A stretch of DNA of 64,000 nucleotides, from positions 1-64,000 of the IMG/VR virus record IMGVR_UViG_3300025276_000001; one strand, 5' to 3'. Position numbers and translations under genes: made by a program. The notes beneath the pieces are model-generated. The model worked only from the letters and a program-made list of their open reading frames with translations, searched no databases and had not been told where the DNA came from. The stretch comes from a virus. Positions 8,348-17,880 of this stretch are shown here, one piece after another; the first letter of the stretch is position 1, and each line of letters opens with the position of its first letter.

Positions 8348-11300
8348 ATGGCAATACAATTTTTATCTTCTTTAGAACTAACAGGAACAATTACAGCTTC
8401 ACGCATAGATAATGCAAATGCAGATACGGATAAGTTTGTAGTTAGTGATGGCGGTCTTCTTAAATATAGAACAGGTGCAGAACTAAGAAGTGATATTGGT
8501 GCCGGAACAGGAGACGGATCCGTAACATCCGTAACAGTACAAGGAAATACAGGATTATCTGGAAGTGGTACAGTTACTACTTCAGGAACAATAACCCTTA
8601 CAAATACAGATAGAGGATCAGCACAAAAGATCTTTAAGAATTTTGCAGTAGCTGATCAATCAACTATAGTAGCTGATAAGAATGATGATACTATAACATT
8701 TGTTGCAGATGGTGGTATGACCATTAAAACAGATTCTGATACAGATACTATAACATTTTTATCATCTGATAATAATACCAATAATTTTGTATCATCTACA
8801 ACATTTAATACAGGCAATGGAGTACTAACATTAAACAGAAGTGGTTTATCAGCCTTGACTGTAGATTTAGATGGTAGGTATTTAACTTCAGCTAGTAACT
8901 TTTTTCTTGATGGTATAACAAAGTCAGGTAATACACTTACATTTAGTGTAAGTGGAACTACAAATCAAACATATGCTTTTGGAAGTAATGCTTTCAATAG
9001 TACAACAATATATGCTGAACCAGGAATATTTAGTGGAGGTGGTACACCTACCTTAGCTACTGGAGTAACAGCAGCAGAAATTAGATCACTTATAGGAGCA
9101 GGTCAAAGTTCATCTACAGGTACAGTAACGTCTGTTGCAAGTGGGTCAGGTTTAAGTGGTGGAACAATTACAACAACTGGGACTTTATCAGTAGACTCTA
9201 CTGTTATAAGAACAACAGGTACTCAATCAATAACTGGTAATCTAGAACTTAAATCAAATGACCGTGCTACAAGTTATACGGTTGCTCCATTAGAAATACG
9301 TTCAGGTATATCAGGTGTAGACGGTATTGCACCTAGAATGTCATTTCATTGGGATGGTGTTGTTGCTTCTCAAATAGCAATTGAGGCAAACGGAACTATT
9401 GCTATTAGAAACAATCCGGGTACTGGATATGAACAATTTGCTGCAAGTAATTTAACATTACATTCTGGTAGTATTGTTTTAGGTGGAACAGGTAGGATAC
9501 AAGGTATTGATACAGTGTCTGCAGCAACAGATGCTGCTAATAAAGATTATGTAGATAAAGCCATAGCAGCAGTACCACAGGGTGATATTACTGCTGTTGT
9601 AGCAGGAACTAAATTATCTGGTGGAGGAACAGCTGGTTCTGTTAGACTAGATGTTGTTGATGCTGAATTAGGTAGAAACATAGGAACACGTAATGCTGTA
9701 GTTGCAGCAGGATGGATGACAGTTGCTTTAGCAGGTACTGCAAGACTATCAGGAGAAATATTTGTAACTGATGGAGAAAGTAGTGATCATTCCTTTATAA
9801 GGATACACTGGATGCGTAGTTATGCAGATTCAAACTGGACAGTTATAAATTGTGGAGGACATTCCAATAGAATTGTAGGAGTAAGAGTATTACAACAAAC
9901 TGGTGATGTAACATATGGTCCAAAATATTTACAGGTATACGTTACAACTTCTAGTAATTATTATACAACTATATTTACACCAGGTAGTGTACCTAACTAT
10001 GGTAAGCTAGAACCAGTAACACCTGTTTTACAAAATTCTATAGAAGGTTATGCTTTATTTGGAGCACAAGTAGAAGGATTAGATAAAGCAAGTCTAGCTA
10101 CTGATGAAGGTATTATAATTGGTGAAGATCTTATTGTAAAAGGTGGAGATATATTATTAGGTGGTACAGGACGTATTCAAGGAATAGATACTGTAACTGA
10201 TGGAACTGATGCAGCAAATAAAACTTATGTAGATGGTAAAGCAGATACAGGAGTGCCAGCAATACTGTCTAATGGTTCAACACCAAGTTTAAACAGTGGT
10301 ATATCTGCAGCAGAAATAAGAAGTATAACCGGTTCAGGAACATCTAGCTTAACTATTGGGACAAGTGCTTCAACAGCAAAGGCAGGTAACACTACAACAA
10401 TATCTAGTGGACAAGCTTCAGCTATTACGGCTAACACGGCTAAGACTGGTATTACTTCTACTCAGGCTTCAAACATAACAACTAACAATGCTAAGACTGG
10501 TATTTCATCTGGTCAAGCATCTGCAATAACAGCTAATACTGCCAAGACAGGAATTACAAGTAGCCAGGCAAGTGCTATTACGGCAAACACTGCTAAAGTA
10601 ACAGACACAGGTACACCTGCAATATTAAGCAATGGATCTACGCCTACATTAAATTCAGGCATTTCTGCAGCTGAAGTAAGAGGTCTAATAGGTGCTGGAA
10701 CAAGTTCAAGTGCAGGAGTTACTAGAGTAAGAGGTACAGCAAATAGAATAGCAGTTACTTCAGGAACAGATCCTGTAGTAAATGCAATTACAGGAACAGT
10801 AACTTCTAGTTCAGCTAACTTAGCAACAGGAGCACAGATACAAACTGCAATTAACAGTGCAGTAACAGGAGTATTAAAATACAAAGGTACTTGGAATGCT
10901 GAAACAAATACACCTACACTTGAAAGTGCAAAGGGTATTGCCGGAGAATACTATATAGTTTCTGCAAAAGGTGAAACAGACTTAGACGGAATAAAAGAGT
11001 GGGAAGTAGGAGACTGGGCAGTATTTTCTGATCAAGCTACAGATGCATGGCAAAAAATAGATAACACACAAGTAGGTAATGTAACAGGTTCAGGTTCAGG
11101 TGGAAGAGTAGCATTTTGGAATGGAACTTCAAATGTTACAAGTGATGCAGGATTAACATATAATGGAGGTACAAATGCTTTAACAATTACTGGTCCAGTG
11201 ACTTGGAGTGGGGGTGGATCAGCAGAATCTAACTCTGCATATGATAATAAGATTACTGCATTTGGTAATTCAGGTTCTTCAACAAAGGTTTTAACATTAA

Positions 11301-13645
11301 CACAACAAGATGGTGGTACTTTAACTACTTCATTTAGTATTCCACAAGGAGATATAATTTCAGTAGGAGCAGGAACAGGTATGACAGGTGGAGGTGCTTC
11401 AGGTGCTGTAACACTTAATGTTATTGGTGGCACAGGTATAACAGCAAATGCTAATGATATTGCAATAGATGCAACAGTAGCAACACTAGCAGGTTCACAA
11501 GCATTTACTAACAAAACAGGTAATATTAGTCAGTGGACTAATGATTCAGGTTATAAGACCACAGATAACAATACACAATATACTGCAGGTTCAGGTCTTT
11601 CATTGTCAGGAACTGAATTTGCAAATACTGCACCTAATATAGTACAAACTACTATAACAGGTAACGCAGGTACTGCAACCACATTAGCAAACGCTAGAAC
11701 TATAGCAGGTGTATCCTTTAATGGATCAGCTAATATATCATTGAATAACAATGCTATTACAAATGGTGCAGGGTATACTACTAGTGGAGATACAACATAT
11801 AGTGCAGGGACTGGTCTTTCATTAACGGGAACCGTTTTTGCAAATACATCTCCAAACATAGTTCAAACATCTGTATCAGGCTCTTCTCAATATTTAGGTA
11901 CTGAAAGAGGTACACCAGATAATGCTTTACAATATTGGCAAGCATCCGCTCTTGGTACTAAGGAAGCACCAACAACTGATTGGTATAATACTATAAGAGG
12001 TAGTCATGGTGATCCAATATCATACTATAGTAATACTTTGGCTATAAAAATGACAGGTAGTCAAACAGGTACAATTTATACTCAAACAATATCTAATGGG
12101 ACTCCTCAAGGATGGAATAAATTTTGGAGTGATAAAAATGATGGTGCAAGTTCTGGATTAGATGCTGATTTACTTGATGGTCAACATGGTTCTTATTATT
12201 ATCAAGCTAGTAACCCTACTGGATTTACTACTAATACAGGAACAACTACTGCAAGTAATTCACAAACCTTTACTGGTAAGGGTGGTAACATAAGTCAATG
12301 GACAAATGACTCTGGATATAAGACTACAGATAGTGACACTAATCATTATGTAACTAGTTTAGCTTTTAATACAGGTAATGGTATTCTTACTGCAGCAAGA
12401 AATGGTCTTGCTTCAATTACAGTAGATCTAGATGGTAGATACTCTACATCAAATACTACTTATTCAGCAGGTACAGGAATAACATTAACAGGTACAGTAT
12501 TTAGCAATTCTTCACCCAACATAGTTCAAACAAGTGTAAGTGGTAATGCAGGTACGGCAACTAAATTTTCAACAGTTGGTTCTAATTACAAAGGTGTTAC
12601 AGATACTTCTGTTGTTGGTCAGATGATGTGGAAAAATTATGGAAATAACCATACTATATTTGATGCTTCAGCAAGCAGCTCTCCATCTGGAAGTGCTGTA
12701 GATAATACTAATCCAAACTCAGCTTGGACAGGAACTTACCCTACATTAATGGGTTGGAATGGATCAAGCACATACGGAGTTAGAGTAGATATTTCAAGAA
12801 AAGCAGAAGTATTAAACACATCAAGAACAATTGCAGGTGTAGCGTTTAACGGTGCTTCTAATATATCTCTTAATAATAACGCTATAACAAACGGTGCTGG
12901 ATATACTACTAATACTGGTGATATAACAAGTGTTACTGCAGGAAATTATTTATCAGGTGGTGGTTCAAGTGGAGCAGTTACATTAAATGTAGATGCTACT
13001 GTTGAGAATAAACCAAATGTTATTCCAGTAAGAGATTCTGGTGGAGATATTAATGCTAGATTATTTAGAAGTGAGTATGATGTAACTAATGCTTCTATTA
13101 ATTTTATAATGACCCAAGTAGATACAGCTAGTAATAACTATATAAGGCCATCTACAATGGCTCAGGTTAGGGCAAGTCTTAATGTAGCTAATGGAGCTAC
13201 AGCAAATGTAGGTGATATAACTTCTGTTAGTGCTGGTACAGGAATGTCAGGCGGTGGAACATCAGGAGCAGTAACTCTTGCATGTACAATTAATACACCT
13301 GGAGAAGTTGGATTAAGTAATTTATCACAATCTGGTAATAGACTTTCTGGAAGTTTTACAGCTACTGGAAATGTTACAGCATACTCAGATGAAAGGTTAA
13401 AGAGTGAAGTTAAGACTATTGATAACGCTTTAGATAAAGTTAATGCATTAAGAGGTGTTACTTATGTTAAGGATGGAGAAAAGGGCTTAGGAGTCATTGC
13501 ACAAGAAGTAGAAAAAATATTACCAGAAGTTGTTTTAGAAGGTGAAGAATATAAATCAGTTGCATATGGAAACATTGTAGGTGTATTAATTGAAGCTGTT
13601 AAAGAACTTACTAAGGAAGTAGAACAATTAAAATCTAGACTATAA
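8348..13645 (+). CDS. Long tail fibre with C-terminal S74 intramolecular chaperone (1765 aa)
   Basis: A very long fibre. The N-terminus MAIQFLSSLELTGTI matches the docking part of the 757-residue fibre. The body has repeats of many known fibre types: GTVTSVASGSGLSGG units, two GGTGRIQGIDTV units each followed by AANKxYVD, a four-fold 17-residue repeat (residues 687-754), two ISQWTNDSGYKTT units, and LDADLLDGQHGSYYYQA. The C-terminus is a Peptidase_S74 chaperone: S1680-D-E-R-L-K1685 has the same Ser/Lys spacing as the endosialidase catalytic dyad (S911/K916), so self-cleavage after S1680 would release about 85 residues after trimerisation. It ends in a coiled coil (AVKELTKEVEQLKSRL). Translation of the next gene is coupled by TAATG. 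It probably binds the host receptor. Confidence 0.9.
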   Translation: MAIQFLSSLELTGTITASRIDNANADTDKFVVSDGGLLKYRTGAELRSDIGAGTGDGSVTSVTVQGNTGLSGSGTVTTSGTITLTNTDRGSAQKIFKNFAVADQSTIVADKNDDTITFVADGGMTIKTDSDTDTITFLSSDNNTNNFVSSTTFNTGNGVLTLNRSGLSALTVDLDGRYLTSASNFFLDGITKSGNTLTFSVSGTTNQTYAFGSNAFNSTTIYAEPGIFSGGGTPTLATGVTAAEIRSLIGAGQSSSTGTVTSVASGSGLSGGTITTTGTLSVDSTVIRTTGTQSITGNLELKSNDRATSYTVAPLEIRSGISGVDGIAPRMSFHWDGVVASQIAIEANGTIAIRNNPGTGYEQFAASNLTLHSGSIVLGGTGRIQGIDTVSAATDAANKDYVDKAIAAVPQGDITAVVAGTKLSGGGTAGSVRLDVVDAELGRNIGTRNAVVAAGWMTVALAGTARLSGEIFVTDGESSDHSFIRIHWMRSYADSNWTVINCGGHSNRIVGVRVLQQTGDVTYGPKYLQVYVTTSSNYYTTIFTPGSVPNYGKLEPVTPVLQNSIEGYALFGAQVEGLDKASLATDEGIIIGEDLIVKGGDILLGGTGRIQGIDTVTDGTDAANKTYVDGKADTGVPAILSNGSTPSLNSGISAAEIRSITGSGTSSLTIGTSASTAKAGNTTTISSGQASAITANTAKTGITSTQASNITTNNAKTGISSGQASAITANTAKTGITSSQASAITANTAKVTDTGTPAILSNGSTPTLNSGISAAEVRGLIGAGTSSSAGVTRVRGTANRIAVTSGTDPVVNAITGTVTSSSANLATGAQIQTAINSAVTGVLKYKGTWNAETNTPTLESAKGIAGEYYIVSAKGETDLDGIKEWEVGDWAVFSDQATDAWQKIDNTQVGNVTGSGSGGRVAFWNGTSNVTSDAGLTYNGGTNALTITGPVTWSGGGSAESNSAYDNKITAFGNSGSSTKVLTLTQQDGGTLTTSFSIPQGDIISVGAGTGMTGGGASGAVTLNVIGGTGITANANDIAIDATVATLAGSQAFTNKTGNISQWTNDSGYKTTDNNTQYTAGSGLSLSGTEFANTAPNIVQTTITGNAGTATTLANARTIAGVSFNGSANISLNNNAITNGAGYTTSGDTTYSAGTGLSLTGTVFANTSPNIVQTSVSGSSQYLGTERGTPDNALQYWQASALGTKEAPTTDWYNTIRGSHGDPISYYSNTLAIKMTGSQTGTIYTQTISNGTPQGWNKFWSDKNDGASSGLDADLLDGQHGSYYYQASNPTGFTTNTGTTTASNSQTFTGKGGNISQWTNDSGYKTTDSDTNHYVTSLAFNTGNGILTAARNGLASITVDLDGRYSTSNTTYSAGTGITLTGTVFSNSSPNIVQTSVSGNAGTATKFSTVGSNYKGVTDTSVVGQMMWKNYGNNHTIFDASASSSPSGSAVDNTNPNSAWTGTYPTLMGWNGSSTYGVRVDISRKAEVLNTSRTIAGVAFNGASNISLNNNAITNGAGYTTNTGDITSVTAGNYLSGGGSSGAVTLNVDATVENKPNVIPVRDSGGDINARLFRSEYDVTNASINFIMTQVDTASNNYIRPSTMAQVRASLNVANGATANVGDITSVSAGTGMSGGGTSGAVTLACTINTPGEVGLSNLSQSGNRLSGSFTATGNVTAYSDERLKSEVKTIDNALDKVNALRGVTYVKDGEKGLGVIAQEVEKILPEVVLEGEEYKSVAYGNIVGVLIEAVKELTKEVEQLKSRL
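10406..10609 (+). repeat. Four tandem 51-bp units encoding a 17-residue fibre repeat
   Basis: Four consecutive 51-bp units (starting at 10406, 10457, 10508 and 10559) encode variants of SGQASAITANTAKTGIT. Units 1 and 3 are identical at protein level but use different codons at many positions. It lies within the 1765-residue fibre and probably forms a regular shaft segment. Confidence 0.85.
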
Positions 13646-14130
13646 TGGCAGTACCAGTTGAAGGATCATTAACATTACTTGCTATTGCACAAGAACGTAA
13701 GTTTGGTACTTATGGTTCTGGTGATATACAGCAATCAGTTGATCTTGCTGGATTACTTTTAACTGGAGGTGCTAATGGCTATCCTGCTTTAAATCAGAAT
13801 AGTCCTGCAAAACCTAATACAAGTACTCCTCATGCTATGAATGAGTGGTATGGTTATGATCAAGATGCTGCAGCACCAGTTGCATGTGATAGAATTGAAT
13901 TAAGTTATACTTCTAGATATAGATCTGCTACGGATGCATGTGGTGCTGAAATTTATTTAGTTGATGGAGATGCTAAAAATCCTTTTGGTAGTAAGATATA
14001 TGCTTTAGGTACTGACTGTAAAGAACCTGCTGATAGTGGAGCATATAGTAATGGCAAAACTGCTGCTATATGGAGTCAAAAAACTGAATCATGGAGTATA
14101 CTATCTTTATGTGGTAGAGGAGGAAAATAA
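13645..14130 (+). CDS. Probable fibre tip / receptor-binding accessory protein (161 aa)
   Basis: The start codon overlaps the fibre stop (TAATG), so the two are translationally coupled. The N-terminal part (about 1-75) has SLTLLAIAQERK, then YPALNQNSPAKPNTSTPHAM and EWYGYDQ, a pattern I associate with small fibre-linked proteins in Bacteroidota phages. The C-terminal part has four Cys residues (C80, C98, C124, C155 approximately) in a repeat-like layout: DACGAEIYLVDG, KIYALGTDCKEPADSGAYSNG, AIWSQ, then a final C. Two disulfides, or none, are possible. Direct coupling to the fibre gene suggests it caps the fibre or helps it fold. Confidence 0.6.
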   Translation: MAVPVEGSLTLLAIAQERKFGTYGSGDIQQSVDLAGLLLTGGANGYPALNQNSPAKPNTSTPHAMNEWYGYDQDAAAPVACDRIELSYTSRYRSATDACGAEIYLVDGDAKNPFGSKIYALGTDCKEPADSGAYSNGKTAAIWSQKTESWSILSLCGRGGK

Positions 14131-14154
14131 GAAAAACAAACTAAAAATAATATC

Positions 14155-14595
14155 ATGAGTAAAAAAGTTAGATCACCCAGAACAACAATTATTAAAAGAT
14201 CTATAAAAACTATAGAAGACTTAACCAGAGTAGAGCATGAAGTATCAGTAGATACACCTATCATAAGACATAGTTATGAAATAATTTCATTAGCTACTGA
14301 TGATAAAAATAGGTTAACAGAGATACACTTTAATTATAAAGGAGTATTGGTAATACCTAAATCTTTAAAAAAGTCTTGGAAAGCATCTAGTGCAGAAGTA
14401 CAAGCTAACTATTGTATTCCTTCAACTTTAAAACATCCTATATTAGATAAAGATTATAGACACTTAGGTAAAAAAGAAACTACAACTTTTCTAGCAATGC
14501 ATTTAAGAGAAGAATATGTAACAGGTTTAAAAGAATTACTGTACAAAGAGATCATGCCTGAAATTAAAATTATAGATGAACTTCCTTGGAAGTAA
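14155..14595 (+). CDS. Conserved hypothetical protein (146 aa)
   Basis: A 146-residue basic protein with mixed beta/alpha composition and no signal peptide, membrane segment or recognised motif. The N-terminus is rich in Lys/Arg/Thr. It follows the fibre tip gene by 24 bp and so belongs to that transcript. Its 3' end overlaps a small hairpin and the promoter for the next gene. Function unknown; a tail assembly chaperone is one possibility by position only. Confidence 0.55.
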   Translation: MSKKVRSPRTTIIKRSIKTIEDLTRVEHEVSVDTPIIRHSYEIISLATDDKNRLTEIHFNYKGVLVIPKSLKKSWKASSAEVQANYCIPSTLKHPILDKDYRHLGKKETTTFLAMHLREEYVTGLKELLYKEIMPEIKIIDELPWK

Positions 14596-14607
14596 GCTTT
14601 TTTTATT
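14580..14607 (+). terminator. Weak possible terminator at the end of the 146-aa gene
   Basis: ACTTC (14580-14584) and GAAGT (14589-14593) form a 5-bp stem with a CTTG loop, followed by AAGC and seven T. It overlaps the stop codon and the -33 element of the next promoter. The short stem makes it uncertain. Confidence 0.4.
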
Positions 14608-14615
14608 TATCTTTG
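14586..14615 (+). promoter_or_regulatory. Best Bacteroidota-type promoter in the window
   Basis: TTG (14586-14588), a 19-bp spacer and TATCTTTG (14608-14615) fit the TTG-N17-23-TAnnTTTG consensus of Flavobacterium and Bacteroides. The start codon at 14650 is 34 nt downstream. It supports use of host RNA polymerase for late genes. Confidence 0.7.
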
Positions 14616-14649
14616 CCTTATATATATATGAACTTTAAAAATTAGAATA

Positions 14650-14916
14650 ATGGCAAAATCAAAAGTTAAAAAATTAACAGCTAAAGAATTAGAAGGAGTT
14701 AAAGAATTACAAACTTCTATCAATTCTATATTAGTAAATATTGGAAATGCAGAAGTAGTAAAAATACAGATGGTTGAAAAACATGCAAGTCTGCAAGAAG
14801 ATTGGAAAAAGACTACAGGTTTACTAGAAGAAAAATACGGATCAGTAAACATTAGTTTAGAAGATGGAACCATCACTCCTGTAGAAGAACCTAAAGAAGT
14901 ACTTAGCAAAGTATAA
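14650..14916 (+). CDS. Small helical protein (88 aa), unknown
   Basis: An 88-residue, highly charged protein (Lys/Glu-rich), predicted by eye to be nearly all helix with heptad-like spacing over residues about 10-70. It has no cysteine and no signal peptide. It has its own consensus promoter and is followed by another promoter, so it may form a single-gene transcript, which suggests a need for separate dosage. A coiled-coil virion or assembly factor is likely; function unknown. Confidence 0.55.
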   Translation: MAKSKVKKLTAKELEGVKELQTSINSILVNIGNAEVVKIQMVEKHASLQEDWKKTTGLLEEKYGSVNISLEDGTITPVEEPKEVLSKV

Positions 14917-14983
14917 ATATATATCATATCTATTTTTATAAAATTTTTTAAAGTCAAGCATTACTTGTTTGGTTTTAAAAAAT

Positions 14984-14994
14984 TTTGTATATTA
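14984..14994 (+). promoter_or_regulatory. Candidate promoter element TTTGTATATTA
   Basis: An exact repeat of the 11-mer found at 4583 and 32109, here 52 nt before the start at 15047. The rest of the 130-bp gap 14917-15046 is AT-rich and holds nothing else I can recognise apart from a short TGATATCA palindrome. Confidence 0.55.
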
Positions 14995-15046
14995 TAACTG
15001 TATAGAGTGTAACTGATATCACTACATTATAGTAAAAAAAATATAT

Positions 15047-17245
15047 ATGATTCCAACTAGCTCAAGCATCTCATCAAATGGATGTGATAACATATCTTCT
15101 AATTGCGTAATTTGGCAAGGTCCGGATATTGCATGTATTGATTTATGCTCAGGTGATACTATCACTGAAATAACATTTAAGTTAGCAACAAAAGTATGTG
15201 ACCTTATTACAAATGGGGTAGTAGCTAATCCAAGTTTAACAGGTTTAGACTTATCATGTTTAAATATTCCAGGTTTAACACCTACTGAATTAGTACCTGT
15301 ATTACAAGAAATGGTTACTGCTATCTGTGCTGATGATGGCCGTAGTGGTAAATCTACATATACTTTACCAATAATGACATTGCCTGCATGTATGCAGTAT
15401 AATGATGTTAATGGAAATCCAGTAACAGAATTACGTTTAGATTTATTTGCATCTCTTATAGCTAATCAAGTTTGTACTAATTTATCTAGTATAAATATAA
15501 TTAACACAACACTTACTTCTTTAGATTCAAGAATAGATATATTGGAAGCTTGTGTTCTTCCTTGTTCAGGTGCAGTAGCTGAAGTACAAGTTATACCAAC
15601 TTGTGTTTTACCAGCTGCATTAACTAACGTTTCAGTTTTACTTCTTGCATTAGAAGTAAGGTTTTGTGCATTAGAAACTGCAGTAGGATTACCTGCAGCA
15701 ATCTTAGGAACAATATCCCAAAGTTTTATAACATCATCCACTTCTACATTAACTACTCCAGGTAGCAATTATGGAAGTATAGGAGGATGGAATAGTTCAC
15801 CTATTAATTTAGCACAAACTGTTCAAAACGCATGGGTAGTAATAGATGACATGTATACAGCTATTGCAGCTATACAACTTAACTGTTGTCCAGGCGGATG
15901 TGATAGTGTTATATATGCATACTCAACTACAAATAATTTAAACCCTAATGGTACAATAAGTGGGGTAACATTCAACTTTATAAATAGTTCAATACCATCA
16001 GGATTTAATGATTGTTCAGGTAGCACAGTTGTTACTTTAACTGATACATCAGGTGTAGCAGTAACAACAGTAGTAAGTGTAAGTACGTTACAAAATAATG
16101 GATCAGGAGTTTTAATTCCTGTGCCTTCATTAGATACTACATCAGCTCTTACAGCAACAGTTGCATTTTGTACATCAGATGGAATAAATACATGTACTGA
16201 AACACAAACTAGTAGTATAGCAGGAGCATTACCATGTCCTATAGTAGCTATATCTGCAATAACTAAAGATGGTTGTACAGTTAACTTCTCAAATACATTA
16301 GGTGTTACAGCAACATATAAAATTGATGCAGTAAATGTATCAACAGGTGCTATTGATGAAACATATACATGGAATAATCCAGGAGGACCATTAAGTTATA
16401 TATTTGTTGGTTTAGTAGCAGGAACTGCTTATAACATTATATTAAATGTTACTTTAAATGGAGTAACAAAAGCTTGTCCAGCAAATGCTGTTACTACTGA
16501 AACAGCTTCACCACCGTGTGATGCTGGTATGGATGTAGCATTTGTAATTGACTATACTTCTAGTATGACTAGTATCATTAATAATATTAAATCAGGTGTA
16601 GCAACTTTAGTAAATACAATACAAACTTCATCAGGTGCTAATGATTATAGAATTTCATTAACAACTGCAGATGAAAATACTTCCGGTGTACCTAATTATA
16701 GTGCATGTACAGATTATACATCTTTACCTGCACCTCAAAAAGTGGTAAATGTTGGTCCATCAGGAAGACGACAAATAATTACTGCATGGGAAAAGTTCCA
16801 AACTAATAATGGAACAAGTTTTTCAAGCCAACTAGCTAAATTAAATGGCGGGGCAGCAGGATCTTGTATTCAAATGGGACAAGGAATAGATGGACCTGAA
16901 CCATGTGATTATGCAGCACAACTGATAACAGGAGCTGGTGCTCTTACAGGAACCTTTAGACCTGCTGTAGCTAAATATGTTATAATTTTAACTGATAACT
17001 TACCAGGTGGTCAGTCTGATGCTTTCAATTCAACTGTATGGGCAGGAATTCAACAAATGATTCTTGATGCAAATAATTCTGGAATCAAATACTTTGTATG
17101 TGGTCCAGGAGCTTCTTTAAATGGATCAGGATCTTTAAGTTCAATTTATCCTTGGAAAGAATTGGCAACACAAACTGGTGGAACATGGAACGTCTCTGCT
17201 GATGCTTCACAAATTAGTGCAGACATAGTAGCAGGGTGTGCATAA
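15047..17245 (+). CDS. Cys-rich virion adhesin with FnIII-like and C-terminal vWA domain (732 aa)
   Basis: The N-terminal 60 residues (with NCVIWQGPDIACIDLCSGD) form a pattern I recognise from structural proteins of flavobacterial phages; it is probably the attachment module. The middle holds many Cys residues and helical LDSRIDILE segments. Residues about 395-490 look like a fibronectin type III domain (CPIVAISAITKDGCTVNF ... LVAGTAYNIILNVT). The C-terminus (about 495-732) is a von Willebrand A domain: MIDAS motif D502-Y-T-S-S506 after VAFVI, and D650 in IILTDN. The first MIDAS Ser is replaced by Thr. Such domains bind ligands through a metal ion, so a head fibre or tail adhesin is likely. 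It is co-transcribed with the 187-residue gene. Confidence 0.7.
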   Translation: MIPTSSSISSNGCDNISSNCVIWQGPDIACIDLCSGDTITEITFKLATKVCDLITNGVVANPSLTGLDLSCLNIPGLTPTELVPVLQEMVTAICADDGRSGKSTYTLPIMTLPACMQYNDVNGNPVTELRLDLFASLIANQVCTNLSSINIINTTLTSLDSRIDILEACVLPCSGAVAEVQVIPTCVLPAALTNVSVLLLALEVRFCALETAVGLPAAILGTISQSFITSSTSTLTTPGSNYGSIGGWNSSPINLAQTVQNAWVVIDDMYTAIAAIQLNCCPGGCDSVIYAYSTTNNLNPNGTISGVTFNFINSSIPSGFNDCSGSTVVTLTDTSGVAVTTVVSVSTLQNNGSGVLIPVPSLDTTSALTATVAFCTSDGINTCTETQTSSIAGALPCPIVAISAITKDGCTVNFSNTLGVTATYKIDAVNVSTGAIDETYTWNNPGGPLSYIFVGLVAGTAYNIILNVTLNGVTKACPANAVTTETASPPCDAGMDVAFVIDYTSSMTSIINNIKSGVATLVNTIQTSSGANDYRISLTTADENTSGVPNYSACTDYTSLPAPQKVVNVGPSGRRQIITAWEKFQTNNGTSFSSQLAKLNGGAAGSCIQMGQGIDGPEPCDYAAQLITGAGALTGTFRPAVAKYVIILTDNLPGGQSDAFNSTVWAGIQQMILDANNSGIKYFVCGPGASLNGSGSLSSIYPWKELATQTGGTWNVSADASQISADIVAGCA

Positions 17246-17268
17246 ACAAAAAAATAAAAAATTAAAAG

Positions 17269-17832
17269 ATGGCATGTAATTGTACAAAATGTAGTTCAAA
17301 ATGTGGATGTGCTGATACAGCACTTACTAACGCATGTACTTATACTGATTGTAGTGTAGGTAGTGAAAGGTGTACTGATGTACAGTGTACAGAATGCGTA
17401 AGCTACTGCGGAACTTCATTTCAAATAGGAGCTGCAGGAACAAGAATAATCATAACTTCTGGTGAAAGATTAGATTCTATTATACAAAAGTTTTCTATGA
17501 TTTTAGCAAATGGATTAGGTACTTGTACTTCTAATGATTTACAGCATGATCCATTTAATGTATATGCTGGTGTAATTACAAGCAGTACAGCAAATGTAAT
17601 ATGGGATGGTGTTTCAAGTGCTTCTACAGGAACTAATATATATATAGATACACAAATAGCTCCAACAGGTTATGTTTTACAAAACACAACACCTATAGTA
17701 CTTACAACTAATAATTTTGTTATATCAAACTTAGTTGCTAGTACAGCATATAAAGTAAAAGTAATATCAAACTATGCGGGTGCAGCTTCATGCATACCAA
17801 TAGAAATACTGTTCTCAACACCAGCAGTATAA
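17269..17832 (+). CDS. Very Cys-rich N-terminus plus FnIII-like domain (187 aa)
   Basis: The first 47 residues hold 11 cysteines (C3, 5, 8, 12, 14, 23, 28, 35, 40, 43, 47), a density fitting metal binding or a dense disulfide knot. Residues about 100-187 look like one fibronectin type III domain (VITSSTANVIWDG ... NLVASTAYKVKVISNY). There is no signal peptide, so folding occurs in the cytoplasm or the virion. The gene follows the vWA adhesin by 23 bp and ends at a strong terminator. It is probably a partner or short fibre on the virion surface (inference). Confidence 0.55.
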   Translation: MACNCTKCSSKCGCADTALTNACTYTDCSVGSERCTDVQCTECVSYCGTSFQIGAAGTRIIITSGERLDSIIQKFSMILANGLGTCTSNDLQHDPFNVYAGVITSSTANVIWDGVSSASTGTNIYIDTQIAPTGYVLQNTTPIVLTTNNFVISNLVASTAYKVKVISNYAGAASCIPIEILFSTPAV

Positions 17833-17880
17833 AAAAACAACAGAGTAGTGGTTTGTTGGTTTTCTACTACACGAGTTGGA

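Noticed and set aside
10406-10609. CRISPR-like repeat or diversity-generating template in the fibre
   Set aside because: Units are contiguous, in frame and coding without spacers; no reverse transcriptase or template/variable repeat pair was seen in the window.
14995-15046. Partial inverted repeat around TGATATCA before the 732-residue gene
   Set aside because: Arms are short and imperfect (AGTG/CACT); within expectation for AT-rich DNA.
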